A stretch of 64,000 nucleotides of DNA from Zanthoxylum bungeanum. Its lineage: Eukaryota; Streptophyta; Magnoliopsida; Sapindales; Rutaceae. The translations under genes were made by a program, and so were the position numbers. Positions 1 to 10,619 of this stretch are shown in pieces. Below the pieces are notes generated by a model. That model saw only the letters and a program-made list of their open reading frames with translations. It ran no database searches and was not told where the DNA came from. The stretch lies in assembly GCA_019454045.1 (NCBI GenBank), contig SKCR01023425.1, forward strand, positions 62,001-126,000. The letters run 5' to 3'. Each line of letters opens with the position of its first letter. Positions within the stretch are counted from its first letter, which is position 1.

Positions 1-290
1 TCGTCATATATGTTTCTTTTGTGCATTCTCCAATAGTGTTTTAACACTCTAGTCTCTCTATGGTTCTTGTACTGGTTTCATTTGTAACAAGCTTGCTGCA
101 TATGATACGTATGCTCCAGCTTGAGGGGAAAGATATGATAATGATTCTATATATTTTTAAGATATTATTACATAATTATTGAGATATGATTATATAATTC
201 TAATGATTATTAGTATATTTAGTTTATATATTCAACTTATATAATGTCTATATAAAGATACATCTCTTGTAATTCTAAATATGCATGAGT
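1..290 (+). mobile_element. 3' end of a decayed Ty1/copia retrotransposon (RNase H tail plus LTR)
   Basis: Reading + in the frame ending at the TGA at 122-124, bases 71-121 encode TGFICNKLAAYDTYAPA, which matches the usual C-terminal tail of copia RNase H (a CNKLG-YD-YAP type ending). A purine-rich tract (GAGGGGAAAG) follows directly, as expected for the polypurine tract before a 3' LTR. The next ~160 bases are AT-rich and include TATATAA-like text around 250, in keeping with LTR sequence. An upstream in-frame stop at 50-52 shows decay. The left part lies outside the window and the right LTR boundary is a guess. Confidence 0.55.
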
Positions 291-1041
291 TTGCTACTGT
301 TTACTCAGCACTTAATAGCCAGAATCATGAGATGGTCAGCATCAGTGATGACGTGTTCCCCGATTTCGAGACAATTGATAAGCTTGTGAAAAAGTTCGAT
401 TCATTTTTCTGCATCGGTTGATACTAGTTTCAGAAATGTCTTCTAGAAACCTCTAACTTCGAGCCAGCTTATGAAACCAAACTTTCAGAGGCTTAAAAGG
501 GAAATATTAGTAAAAAGAAAGCCACCTTGTTTAGCATGACTGTTCTTAGTACAATCATATGCCATTAACATACCTTCATTATGCTGTGAGGTTTCTAAAA
601 TTTTGCGTCAGTTACCGCCTTCCAATTCACTGTCAGATATACAACCTAGTGGTCTATGGTTTCAGCTGTTGAGGTACCATCATGTGTGTGTTTGTGATTG
701 CTTTTGTATCACCAATTCTGTTTGCATTTTTTGCTGATAACAGTTGCTTCATCATGGTGCAATCCACATTACATCAAATGCATTTTTTTTTTTTTTTGTT
801 GCAAGTCATCAAAAGCATATTTCCAAATTTATTTTAAGAAAAAAGAAAAAAAAAGTAAAGCAGAACAGATTTTATAAACATCTGAGAAAGGAGTTGCATG
901 AAGATGTTATGTTATTTTTCTTAATCAACATCAGGGCCATATGCCACAAACTTTGTTCCTGTTAAAGGAGTGGAAGATATAATAATGCAGTAGGGAATTG
1001 TCCTGATGGGGAACTTCGCTTCATTTCACTTCCATTGTGAT
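291..1041. other. Region downstream of RBOHD; no confident gene
   Basis: A 46-codon + strand ORF at 281-421 has reasonably balanced codons and could be a last exon of a neighbouring gene, but I do not recognise it and it starts at the edge of the LTR remnant. On the minus strand an AATAAA lies at 833-828, about 210 bases past the RBOHD stop, and is a candidate poly(A) signal. The rest is A/T-rich with T and A runs at 783-798 and 838-855. Confidence 0.4.
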
Positions 1042-4000
1042 TTAAAAGTTTTCTTTGTGAAAATCAAACTTGGTGCTCGTCTTGTGAGAGAAATCCGAGG
1101 CTAGGTGGCGTAGCTCTTTTGTCAGTGCCGGCGCCCCACAGTAAAATACACCTGCATTTGTTGAAACAAACAATCTTTATTCCCCCCATCTCTGGAAACA
1201 TTAGATTAGCCTTAGGTAATAACAAAAGCTAGAGCAGTGGAGTTACCAACTCTAGTATCACTGTGATTGAGGGCAATGCGTTTGTACACATTCCGCCAAT
1301 TAGGCTTGGCGAAATGTGACTTAACCCGTGTGCCTGAGACAATGTCAACTCCATTTTTGGCGTGATTGAGGGACTGGAGCATGGCAATGAGAGCTGAACG
1401 AGCATCGCCTTCCTCGTAAACGCTGGTGCAGTAGTTGTGAAGCTCAATGACATTGTTATGGTCCAATTCAGCCACCTCATTCATCACTCCTTTGAACCAA
1501 TCGAACGAGCCTTGCTCTCTTGTAACCCAATAGAAGTATGCTCTTCTTGTCCTGAACTGTTCTTTTCTTCTTTGTCCAGAAGTATAAGGGCTTGGAGTTC
1601 TTGTTGTTGATGTTCCGTTTTCTAAAGCTTCTTCTTCTTCCATGGCTTTGATGTTGTGTAAAATGTCCTTGACAATGCTGATCATTGGAGTTGCTCCAAT
1701 TCCCAGACCAACTAACAAAACTACCTCATAATTTTTGTAGTCTTGTGCTGGTGCTCCATATGGGCCGTCGATTAAAACTCTAGGAAAACTGTTCATTATC
1801 ATTATAAATTAGTAGTTATATTTATCGAGCATAACTCATAAATCTGCTCCAATAAAAGCGAGATAATATCCAAGAAAATATTACTTAACCATCACCAATG
1901 GCAATGAGTAGGGTTTGGTACGGGTTTGTCATTATCAAACTCGCACCCGCAACTACGCGTTTTAGTTTTCATTATCAAACTCGCACCCGCATATAAAAAT
2001 AAATTATCAAATCCGCACTAGTATCCAGCATATTTTTTACGGATTTTTAAAATATTGAATTCTCTTTCTCTCTTAATAATACAATTTTTTTAATTAAACA
2101 TTGATACTTTTTCATAACATACAAAAAAAAATGTATTTGACAGTTTACAAATTATGACACATAAATAAAAGTTTAAAATATTTATAACATAATGTCAAAT
2201 TCATATTATCACAATTACATCCCTGAATCACTAGCTGAATATCATTCATTATGTTAAATTCATATCATCAAAATTATTGAATCATGATCAAAAGTAATTC
2301 AAAAATATTAAGATAGAGCAATTCAAAAATTATAAGTTAGTGAGTCATTTTATATTAGAGATTTTTTTTTACCCTAAAGATATAAAACAAAAAAAAAATT
2401 AAACTTGCGGGTAGCGGATACCCGCAGTGGGTATCCGCTGGTTTTGCTTAATTACCAAACCTGCAACAAACCCGCAGCGAGTTTTGTTTTAAATTATCAA
2501 ACCCGCTTAAATATTTACTAAATCATACCTATTGCGGATGGGTTTTTACGGGTTTGCGGGTTTATGGGCGAAATTGACATCCCCGCAGAACCACTATAGG
2601 GGAGGGGGCGATAAGAAATTTTTTTTAAAAAAAAAACATAAATTAATAAAAAATTAATTTATTAATGAATAAATTTTAATTTATTTTTGTTAAAATAAAT
2701 AATGTGTAATATTTTTTTGTGAAAATCAAATTTTATATTAATTCAATTTTCTAATTACCTATCTAACCGCCACTAAAGTGATGCAATCATTTTCTAATAC
2801 GGAGTACGCAATGCATGACATCAATATGAAATCGGATTTCTCAACAAATCTATTCACATTTTTAAGTAGAAGTTGACTTTATCATTGTAATGCTTGTGAT
2901 GTAATGACTAATGAGCATGAACTTCTATCGAGGATTTTAAAAAAAAAAAAAAAAAAAAAATTAGAGTAATCAATTTTGATTTTCTAAATCGCTGGTTTGA
3001 TGACATAAAGTTTAAGATTTAGTTGTCCAAATTCTAAGTTCGAATTCAGAGAGTGTAATTATTTATTGTAAGAATCTGAGATAATTAATAATTGTACTTG
3101 CTCCGATTAAGTTCAGGTCGCGTGATTTGACAATGGGTTTCTAATATTTCAAAAAAAAAAAATTGATTTTATAATTAGAAGAAGACTTACTTGGGACTGT
3201 TATTTCCATCAGCTCTGAGGAGTCCACTTATCCCGGTCGGCGGCGGGCGGCAGACCTCTGAGAACACGGTTCTGAGTTGACGTGTCCAGTCACCAAGAGT
3301 TCTAATGTGAACACTTAGGTAGTCATCGTCCGGTGCCGAAGTTATTGAAAATGGGTGCCTGTGTATTGACATTTTGATTCAACAACTAAAGCTTAAAAAA
3401 CAGCAGAATAAATTAACAAAAGGTTACCATTCAAATGGAGACACAGCAGCACAATTAACAAACATATATTGCCCACTCTTGTATCTGAATCCATGAGGCT
3501 TTGACATGTGAAGAGCCAGCACGTTTCCTGGATAAACAGCCACCTGCATGCAACATATTAAATAACAAATTAATTACGCACAAGATAAAAGATTTAATTT
3601 TCCTTCCATTAATTACCTTTTGTATAGAAACAGCCTTAATGCTTGACCTCAGTGCCCTAATCAATCTCTCACTTGCATAAAGAAGAATTGGAATTGCCAA
3701 GTACATCCATGTCTAAGGAACCCACAAAAAGAAACCAAGTCAGGCTTCACAGAAATCAACCAAGTAAAAGAAAGGGTTCAGGTGATTAATTATCACAAGG
3801 GACTCACCGTTTTCTTGTACCATTTTTTTGTTAAGTAAAGGTACTGGCCATGCACAATGAGTAGTGTGTAAACGATGACAAAAAGGTGATGTGAATACCA
3901 AAAGGCATTGAACCCAGTGAGCTTCTTTAATGGCTTTGGCAAATTGAGTCTGTTTCTCCGGAACCATGGGGTAGCTAATGTGAAGGCTATTGCCATCAAA

Positions 4001-5876
4001 ACTAACATCACAATCCCAGTTACCCCTTCCACTGATTTCACAAAATGCCAGTAGTTTTTGGGCTGATCCCCAAAATATGGCTCCATTGGCTCATATTTAT
4101 CTTCACTTGCATTGATAAGTCGAGGGAAATCGCATGCTAAATGTGAAATAGCATGTATTCCTACCCCAATAGAGATTCCAATTGCTATCACTTTGTGGAA
4201 ATTGAGGTTGTCATCAAATGGAATAGCAACACCAAGTTTGGTCTTGTTTCTTAGCCAAGTGATGGTGTTTCGACAGACTGGTAATAAAATAAGAGCCATG
4301 TTGAATTTCAGTGTCTCAGCAGCGCCTTTAGCCATGCATACACAATGTCCCATTACATCAAATGCAGCTCTGTCTTTGTATTGAATGTATTTGTACGTAA
4401 ATAGCCCTGCCATCACTCCAATCCACACTGTCATCACCCAAAATCTTTGCCAATTGTCCAGGAAAAAGTACTTGGTGCGGTCACAGAATCTCTCTATTGG
4501 GTTGTCAAATTGTGTAGGCTTCAGCTTCTGGCTCAACATCTGGCTCAGAACTCGACTGTCCCCTCTAACAGACTGCGCTGGTGCTTGTAACAGAAGCATT
4601 TCCAGACTCTCTATCTGAATTTTCAACGTGAAAAATCATCATCAGTTAACCAAAATTAAGATATGCTAGCTCATCAGGTTTTTTCCTCTTTTTGTCAGTT
4701 TATTTACCATGATGTGTCCGAGATGGTCCGGATCCAATTCTTCCATAATCAGAGCAGCATATTCCTCTGCTTGCTTTTGGATACTCGAAAGTTTGTTTGC
4801 AGAAGCACTGAGGCTGATAATCTGAAAAGGAATTAATAAATAATAAGTAATCTGAAACATAATTTTAATTAGCGTTGCAGTGAACTCAAAGATGCCATTG
4901 ACATACCTCTTTGACTTCATCTTCTGTGATTCTTCCATCTGCATCTTTATCAACCCTGCAAAAATTTTCACGCACATTTGATTTATTAATCTCACAATCA
5001 CCACAAAGAATCTGTAAATTTTTCTTTTCAAACAAGAAACATTACATGTCAAAGAAAATTTGAAGCCTGGAATCAAAACTCTGATCAGAGATCTGATACC
5101 AAAATTCTCTCAGCTGATCCTTAGTGATAGCATCGCCTTGAATATTGTGTCTTCTAGTAAGAGCATCAAACAACTCAACAGCGAAATCCTTCGAGTCCTT
5201 ATTCATTCCTGCCATAAAATCAACACACAAAAATTATATCAAAACACTGGAGGCAATTGTTTCATTCTGTGTGTGTATGTATATACTCTTTACCTATGCA
5301 TTCACCAAAGAGTGCACGCGGCAAAACCCCATTAGTAGAGGCAGTAATTTCATCAAAACGTTTCTCAACAGGAGCCCAGCCAGCAGCACCATCAGTCTTG
5401 CTAATAAACTTGAGGCCTTTCAAAGCATGAGTAGCCGCAGACTTGGTTCTATCAAACCGAGAAGGCGGCGGCTTCTTTGAAAACGAAGTCAAGCGCTTAA
5501 GCTCTTGAGACACCTGCCTGATTCTTGCAGAAGCAGTTCTGATGACAACATTAGAACCAAAAGAAGCTGTCCGTTTCTCTAACCCTTTTGAAAGTAAAGT
5601 GATCTCAGGATCTTCTTCTTCCTGGAGATCACCTGCAGCCTTAACACTGTGTACGGCCACTGAGTCGTCGCGAACATCGAGTGTAATCTCAACGTAAGGC
5701 TCATGAGCTGAAGAAGATGAGCTTGATCCTGCAGGTAAATTAAACTTGGCGCTTTTTCTGCCAACTCTTTTGTTTAAAGACCCGCTTAAAGGACCGCTGT
5801 ACGGGGTCTTTTCGTTACCAAGAACCTCTGTATCGGGAAGACGATGATGATCAGAATCAGTTCCCATATTCTTCAT
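1042..5876 (-). CDS. RBOHD: Respiratory burst oxidase homologue, RBOHD type (NADPH oxidase)
   Basis: Plasma-membrane NADPH oxidase that moves electrons from cytosolic NADPH through FAD and two haems to apoplastic oxygen, making superoxide in immune and stress signalling. Ten exons join in frame with GT-AG introns: 5876-5294, 5208-5046, 4955-4907, 4821-4708, 4614-3808, 3712-3617, 3543-3428, 3358-3191, 1788-1247, 1151-1042. The predicted protein has 915 residues, a normal family length. The N-terminal ~190 residues carry the SYSGPLSG-like and KSAKFNLP stretches of D-type RBOHs. EF-hand 1 is at about 251-262 ([12 protein letters not shown]); a degenerate second hand lies near 294-303. Exon 5 holds the transmembrane ferric-reductase core with conserved histidines ([32 protein letters not shown]). 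The FAD motif HPFSITSAP starts near 644, the NADPH motifs [10 protein letters not shown] and GLGIGATP follow, and the protein ends in KENF. No stop or frameshift is seen. Intron 9 (1.4 kb) holds two transposon insertions. An inner ATG at 5867 is an alternative start. Confidence 0.93.
1895..2588. mobile_element. hAT-like non-autonomous element in RBOHD intron 9
   Basis: The ends are rich in CCCGC/GCGGG words facing each other (1945-1995 against 2400-2580) around an AT-rich centre, a fold-back layout. The flanks AACCATCA (1887-1894) and AACCACTA (2589-2596) agree at 6 of 8 positions and could be an aged 8-bp target duplication. The terminal repeats themselves are weak (CAATGGCAAT against GGATGTCAAT). 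No coding capacity. The class is inferred from resemblance to the better-preserved hAT MITEs elsewhere in the window. Confidence 0.4.
2988..3162 (+). mobile_element. tRNA-type SINE, copy 1 (RBOHD intron 9)
   Basis: A 175-bp unit with a B-box-like AAGTTCGAATTC near 3038 and a poly(A) tail at 3151-3162. The flanks TTGATTTTCTAA (2976-2987) and TTGATTTTATAA (3163-3174) agree at 11 of 12 positions, a good target duplication. The 3' body, with its run of AAGT-CAGG-TGATTTG-C--G-TTTC, matches the copies at 6768-6950 and 57677-57854. It lies antisense to RBOHD. Confidence 0.65.
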
Positions 5877-6767
5877 CTGGGTAGCTTAATTTTCTGCAAA
5901 TGAGTTCTGAGACAGCTACAAGATTCAGAAGAAATTATTTTTTTTTTTTTCTTGCTCTCTCACACTTGTGGGAACTTATTGGTCACAAGTTTTATGCATT
6001 ATCTTGTAAAGATAGATTTATTGTAGTGGCAGAATGGATGGTTTGTTTGACCAATGGATATGAACATCATTATGTCATGTGATGTAATTTTAAACTACTG
6101 CTTGATAGTGAGAAAAAAATAATGAAAAAAAAAACAGCAAAAATCTCATCGATATTATTTTGGAATCGAGTGATTTGTTGACAGAAATTATTTTTAAAAA
6201 AAAAAAAAAAAAACTCAAAAGAAGCTTCATATATTTTCAAACACGTGCACGATTTATATTGAAATTGAGAGGGTCTCATGATCAACCTATGTTGTTAAAT
6301 GCGGTATGTGAGAAAATATGTTTTGATAATTCAATCCGTTCATATATTGTCTAAATATTATTTTTAACCAATTAAAGATCAAATTAACTAATCAAATATG
6401 TATAATTTTATTTAATGTATAAAATATCATAACTTATTATACCTAAGATGCCGCTCAAATGTCACAAATAAATACACATTCAAACACTATTTAGGAGGTC
6501 CATTTAATAACATAATCGCCAACACAAATTATTACACGACAATTCTTAATGGGAACTCGATTGGATGTGTCAAATCTTTGAAATGACAAAATTCAAATTA
6601 AATGGTCCCACCAAAACATAAATTTTTTACTTTATGGCCTGCGAGCGAGAAAGTGTAGCATCTCTCTCACTCACGCATCTTTTCGTATAGTGTACATGAA
6701 AATAATGTGCAAGGACTCGTGCTGAAAAAATGAGTAATTGGTAATTACTCTTTTAACCCAACGAAAA
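5877..6767. other. RBOHD 5' flank / promoter region
   Basis: Upstream of the RBOHD start on the minus strand. W-box-like TTGAC words occur on the + strand at 6048-6052 (TTGACC) and in GTTGACAG near 6177. W boxes bind WRKY factors and would suit a defence-responsive oxidase, but the word is short and chance is possible. Long T or A runs occur at 5938-5950 and 6196-6212. No other gene is seen. Confidence 0.4.
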
Positions 6768-6950
6768 CGATGGATGTCACCATAGGATGTGATTTGATGA
6801 TATATGATTTAGGATATGATTTTGAGGTTTTGAGTTCGAATTCATGAATTATATTTCTTATAAGAATTTGGGATAATCGAAGATTTTTCCTACTCCGTTT
6901 AAGTCCGGAATTGGTGATTTGGCGACGGAGTTTCCAACGATTTAAAAAAA
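6768..6950 (+). mobile_element. tRNA-type SINE, copy 2
   Basis: Contains GAGTTCGAATTC (B-box-like) near 6831, the family 3' body (TTTAAGTCCGG, then GATTTGGCGACGGAGTTTCC) and a short A-rich tail. Similar length and order of blocks to the copies at 2988-3162 and 57677-57854. The 5' limit is set by length only, since the target duplication is not clear. Confidence 0.55.
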
Positions 6951-7297
6951 ATAAAATATTTTACAACCTTATACAAATACAAAGTTTAAGTTTCAATTTT
7001 AACTGAGGTGGCATACACATGTTAAATTTAGTGTTCTAAAACAAGCAAATGGGGTATCTGACCGAACTATTTAAACATTTAATCGTTTAAGCATAATTAA
7101 TGAGAGGCTAATACCACACAAAATCAAACTCGAACCTTCCAACTATTATATAGCATTTAAAAGACAGTAGGTGGTACTTGGTAGTCGGATGGATAATATC
7201 TTGTGCATTTTTATTTGAATCATGAGTTTGAATCCATTTACACATAGATAGTGAGGTTAATGCAGCACAAAATATTGAATCATACAAAGAAATAATG
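6951..7297. other. Non-coding DNA between SINE and LINE with an imperfect direct repeat
   Basis: A ~29-base word resembling GAGGCTAATACCACACAAAA (about 7100-7128) recurs imperfectly at about 7250-7278 as GAGGTTAATGCAGCACAAAA. The 150 bases between may be an old insertion with its duplication. No gene is seen. Confidence 0.35.
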
Positions 7298-7571
7298 TTT
7301 TTTTTTTTTGACAAATTAAAATAAATTTCATTACTCAAAGAAATCGAAAATACACTTAATGTTTGAAGGGAAGTCATCCTTCCATACAACAGGAAAAGAA
7401 GCCTGAACGGCTATCTTGGCAATCTCATGGGCCATACCATTACAAGTTCTAGGGGTGTGACAAACTGAAACCTCCAAAAAGCTCGTCAACCTCTCTTGGA
7501 TATCATTAATGATCCATGAAATCTCTTTCCTAGAGCCCGTCCTGTTACAGATAAAGTCTACCACTTGTTGG

Positions 7572-10500
7572 TAGACCCAGCCGGCGGTTCGGTTCCGGTT
7601 CGGAACCGAACCGAACCGGCCAGTTTCCGGTTCCACACTTAAGTGGAACCGGAAAGTCGAACCGAACCGGAACCGAACGGTTCGGTTCCGGTTCGGTTCG
7701 GTTCATTTTTTTTTTTTTAATTAATTAAAATAAAAAAATGAGAGGAGTCAAATCATTAAATAAAAAAAAATTATTAATTAAAAAAAATGAGATTAAATTT
7801 ATAAATAAAAAAAATTTATTACATTGAAGAGCTTGAGCTTAAATTTTTTAAAATTTAAGTTGCCTACGTATCCTCCAAGGGTGAGAGGAATCAAAGCTCA
7901 CGTAGTTCCATTACAAGTTTAAGACATATCCCCTTTGTAAATTATAATTTTACATTTATCAATCATCATTATCAGTTGATCCTTCGGCTCCGGGTCCGCA
8001 GCTTCCGCTTGCACTTGTTGCAGAAGCATTATCGAACAAATCTTCAAAATCATCGGGGGCATCTTCTTGTTGTCTCAGATCAGCTCGAGTCCAATCATCC
8101 ACACAAGCTGTTGCTTCTAGAGTGCTTGGATGTAATGAAGATCGCCTAGCTTCCAATATATTACCTCCCAAGCTGAAGGCTTGCTCAACCGCAACGGTGG
8201 AAATAGGTGCTGCCAATATCTCTTTAGCAATAATAGATAAAACAGGATATATATTTTGATGTCGGTTCCACCATTCAAGGATTTTAAAATTTTTACTGCA
8301 TAAACTTTCATTAGAAAACTCAAAATTTGTAGATAAATAATTATCTAATTCAGGGTTATTAGTTGTTGTCGTATCCCTAGATTTTTTATTTCGTTGTAAT
8401 AACCAACGATCCCATGCGCTAAGTCTTGGTTGAATTACCGGTTCGCTACTACTAGACTGACCTATTGTTCCTAAGTTATATCAATATAATCATAAATAAT
8501 AATCATTAAATAAATAATTAAATCACTTTTTATTCGTCATTATGCTCCAATGTCACTAATATCTCCTAAAACCAAGAAATGTAAACCAAACAGCATAACA
8601 TTCTATTCTAGGATCAAAAACAGCAGCAATAAGATAAAGTAAAGGATTTCTCTAAAATATTCAACCATTTTACCTTCATAACAGTAATGGCTTCGAGCAA
8701 AACAATATCATTAGGGTTGTCACTGTCAACATGTTCATCGAGAGTGCCAACAATATTCAAACTTTCAAGAAGAAATAAATGTGCAGTGGGATAATAAACA
8801 CCGCTAAAAACTAAAGTAGCATCATTAAAAACTCTTAAAATATCTAAAATTCTTTCACAATATCCCATTGACTAGGATAAAGTGTGATATTTTGAACATG
8901 TAGAAAAAAAACTACATAATGCATCTTTGTATTGAAGTGCTTGACATAAAAGAAAATAAGTAGAATTCCAACGTGTTGGAACATCTCTAGAAATTTAATC
9001 GGTTTAATACCATTTATTTTACAAAACTTGGTCCATTCCCTCCTAACTTGAGAATATGACCAAATACAGTTAAGTGCCGTTTTAATAGGATCAAGGAAAT
9101 GAGATAATAATTTTAGACCGTCTTGCACACATAAGTTTAGGACATGACATGTACAACGAATATGAAAAAATCGACCCCCTAAATTTGGTTGACATATTTC
9201 TTTTAAATCATTAATGGATGCAGTATTTGCAGATGCATTATCAAATCCAATTGTTAAAATTTTTTCTCCTAAACCATATTCATCAAAAATTACCTTCATC
9301 ATTCTATAAATATTATGTGCAGTATGTTGGTCATCAAAAACTCTAAATGCAATGAGTCGTTTTTGCATGGTAAATGATGCATCAATCCAATGACAAGTCA
9401 CACCCATGTATGAGTGTGTTTGCCAATGGTCACTCCAAATATCAGAACATATAGAAATACGACCTTTCATCTCTTTAAATATTTCATTTAAAATAATTTT
9501 ACCATCTTATATAATTTGAAAATATGACGTTTTGTTGTGTTTCGAGTCATTCTACATGCAGCAGGGTTTAAAGCATTATGCACGTAATTAGTAAAATGAA
9601 GTTTTCACCAAAGCTTAAAGAAAGATGTGCCATACATGTTAATTTCGCAAATTCTTCTCTATTTTTTGCATCAGAATATTTAAATAAATCTACACTACTC
9701 GTACCTCTACTAGATGATGCGTACCTGGCCATTTGAGTCTGCGTCGTATCAATGCCAATTCACCTGATCATGATGTTTCTCCATGTGCTTGATCATATTT
9801 CCGTATCCACCAGAAAATTATAGATAACCCCACAATAGTTGCAAATTGCTCGTTGTGAACCATCGTCTAGGCGTTCCAAATTAAAATGAATTTTGAAAAT
9901 ATCGGAGGACCGAGCCTTAACTTCTCTTCTCCGTGATTGTGCACTGACACTGGGGCCGCTCTCTTGGGTCGGCATATTTGACATTATGTTCTCGGATGAG
10001 CTTGTCATTTGAATAATTGCGATGCGAATGCCGAATGTGATAACAAATTAATTAACAACTAAAATAAGAGAATTGTATTGAAGTAAGATTGAGAATAAGA
10101 GATTTATAGAAAATGAGAGAGTTGAGAATTGGTGTGATGAAATTATGAAAAATGAATCCTATTTATAGAATTTTAGAATTTTTTTGATACCAAAAATGCC
10201 CCTAAATATAACCGTTTTATTACCGTTATTAGGGGTACATTAGTAATTTTTATTTATATAATAAAAAAAAATTTATAATTTTATTTTTATTTTTTTTTGG
10301 CAGGGAGCCAAACGGCTCCCTGCATCCCCCAACGGCAGTAGCCGTTGGGGAATAAGGCCCCCAACGGCTACTAGCCGTTGGGGCCTTAGGGTTCCTGTTG
10401 GAACCCTACGGTTCCAACAGGAACCCGACGGTTCCAACCGGAACCGTTCGGTTCCGGTTGTACGGTTCCACCGGTTCGGACCGGTTCGAGTTGGGGTGGA

Positions 10501-10619
10501 ACCCCAACCGAACCGGTCCCATTCCGGTTCGGTTCCGGAACCGGAACCGGTTGGAAACCGGAACCTTCCGGTTCCACCGGTTCGGTTTCCGGTTCCGAAC
10601 CGGAACCGTGGCCGGTCTA
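7572..10619 (-). mobile_element. hAT transposon inserted in LINE ORF2
   Basis: A 3,048-bp element flanked by perfect 8-bp duplications CTTGTTGG at 7564-7571 and 10620-10627, the hAT signature. Joining the flanks across one copy restores the LINE reading CQQVVDF. The ends are inverted: TAGACCCAGCCGG on the left, TAGACCGGCCACGG on the right strand. The subterminal ~130 to 240 bases are crowded with CGGTTC/GAACCG words, and 10300-10385 carries CCAACGGCTA-TAGCCGTTGG palindromes. Such subterminal repeats are where hAT transposases bind. The transposase is on the minus strand but decayed. Confidence 0.92.
7959..10008 (-). pseudogene. hAT transposase (BED finger, catalytic core, C-terminal dimerisation domain), decayed
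   Basis: Pieces in order on the minus strand. (1) 10008-9793 starts MTSSSENIMSNMP and has the first half of a BED zinc finger (AICNYCG), cut off by a frameshift or stop. (2) 9470-8844 has the catalytic region SDIWSDHWQTHSYMGVTCHW, then FDNASANT and CTCHVLNLCVQDGL. (3) 8868-8614 follows with VFSGVYYPTAHLFL. (4) 8216-7959, and the codons just upstream of its first ATG, carry the hAT C-terminal motif APISTVAVEQAFSLGGNIL, then SLHPSTLEATACVDDW. Several stops and frame changes separate these pieces, so no active enzyme is expected. It resembles the Ac-like BED-type hAT transposases of plants and the piece at 61529-62564. Confidence 0.88.

Noticed and set aside
281..421. A 46-codon ORF as a confident gene
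   Set aside because: Not recognised, no splice context that can be verified in the window; mentioned only as a candidate last exon.
3740..5480. Other-frame ORFs across the RBOH exons on both strands
   Set aside because: The spliced minus-strand model uses all conserved exons in frame; these ORFs are shadows.
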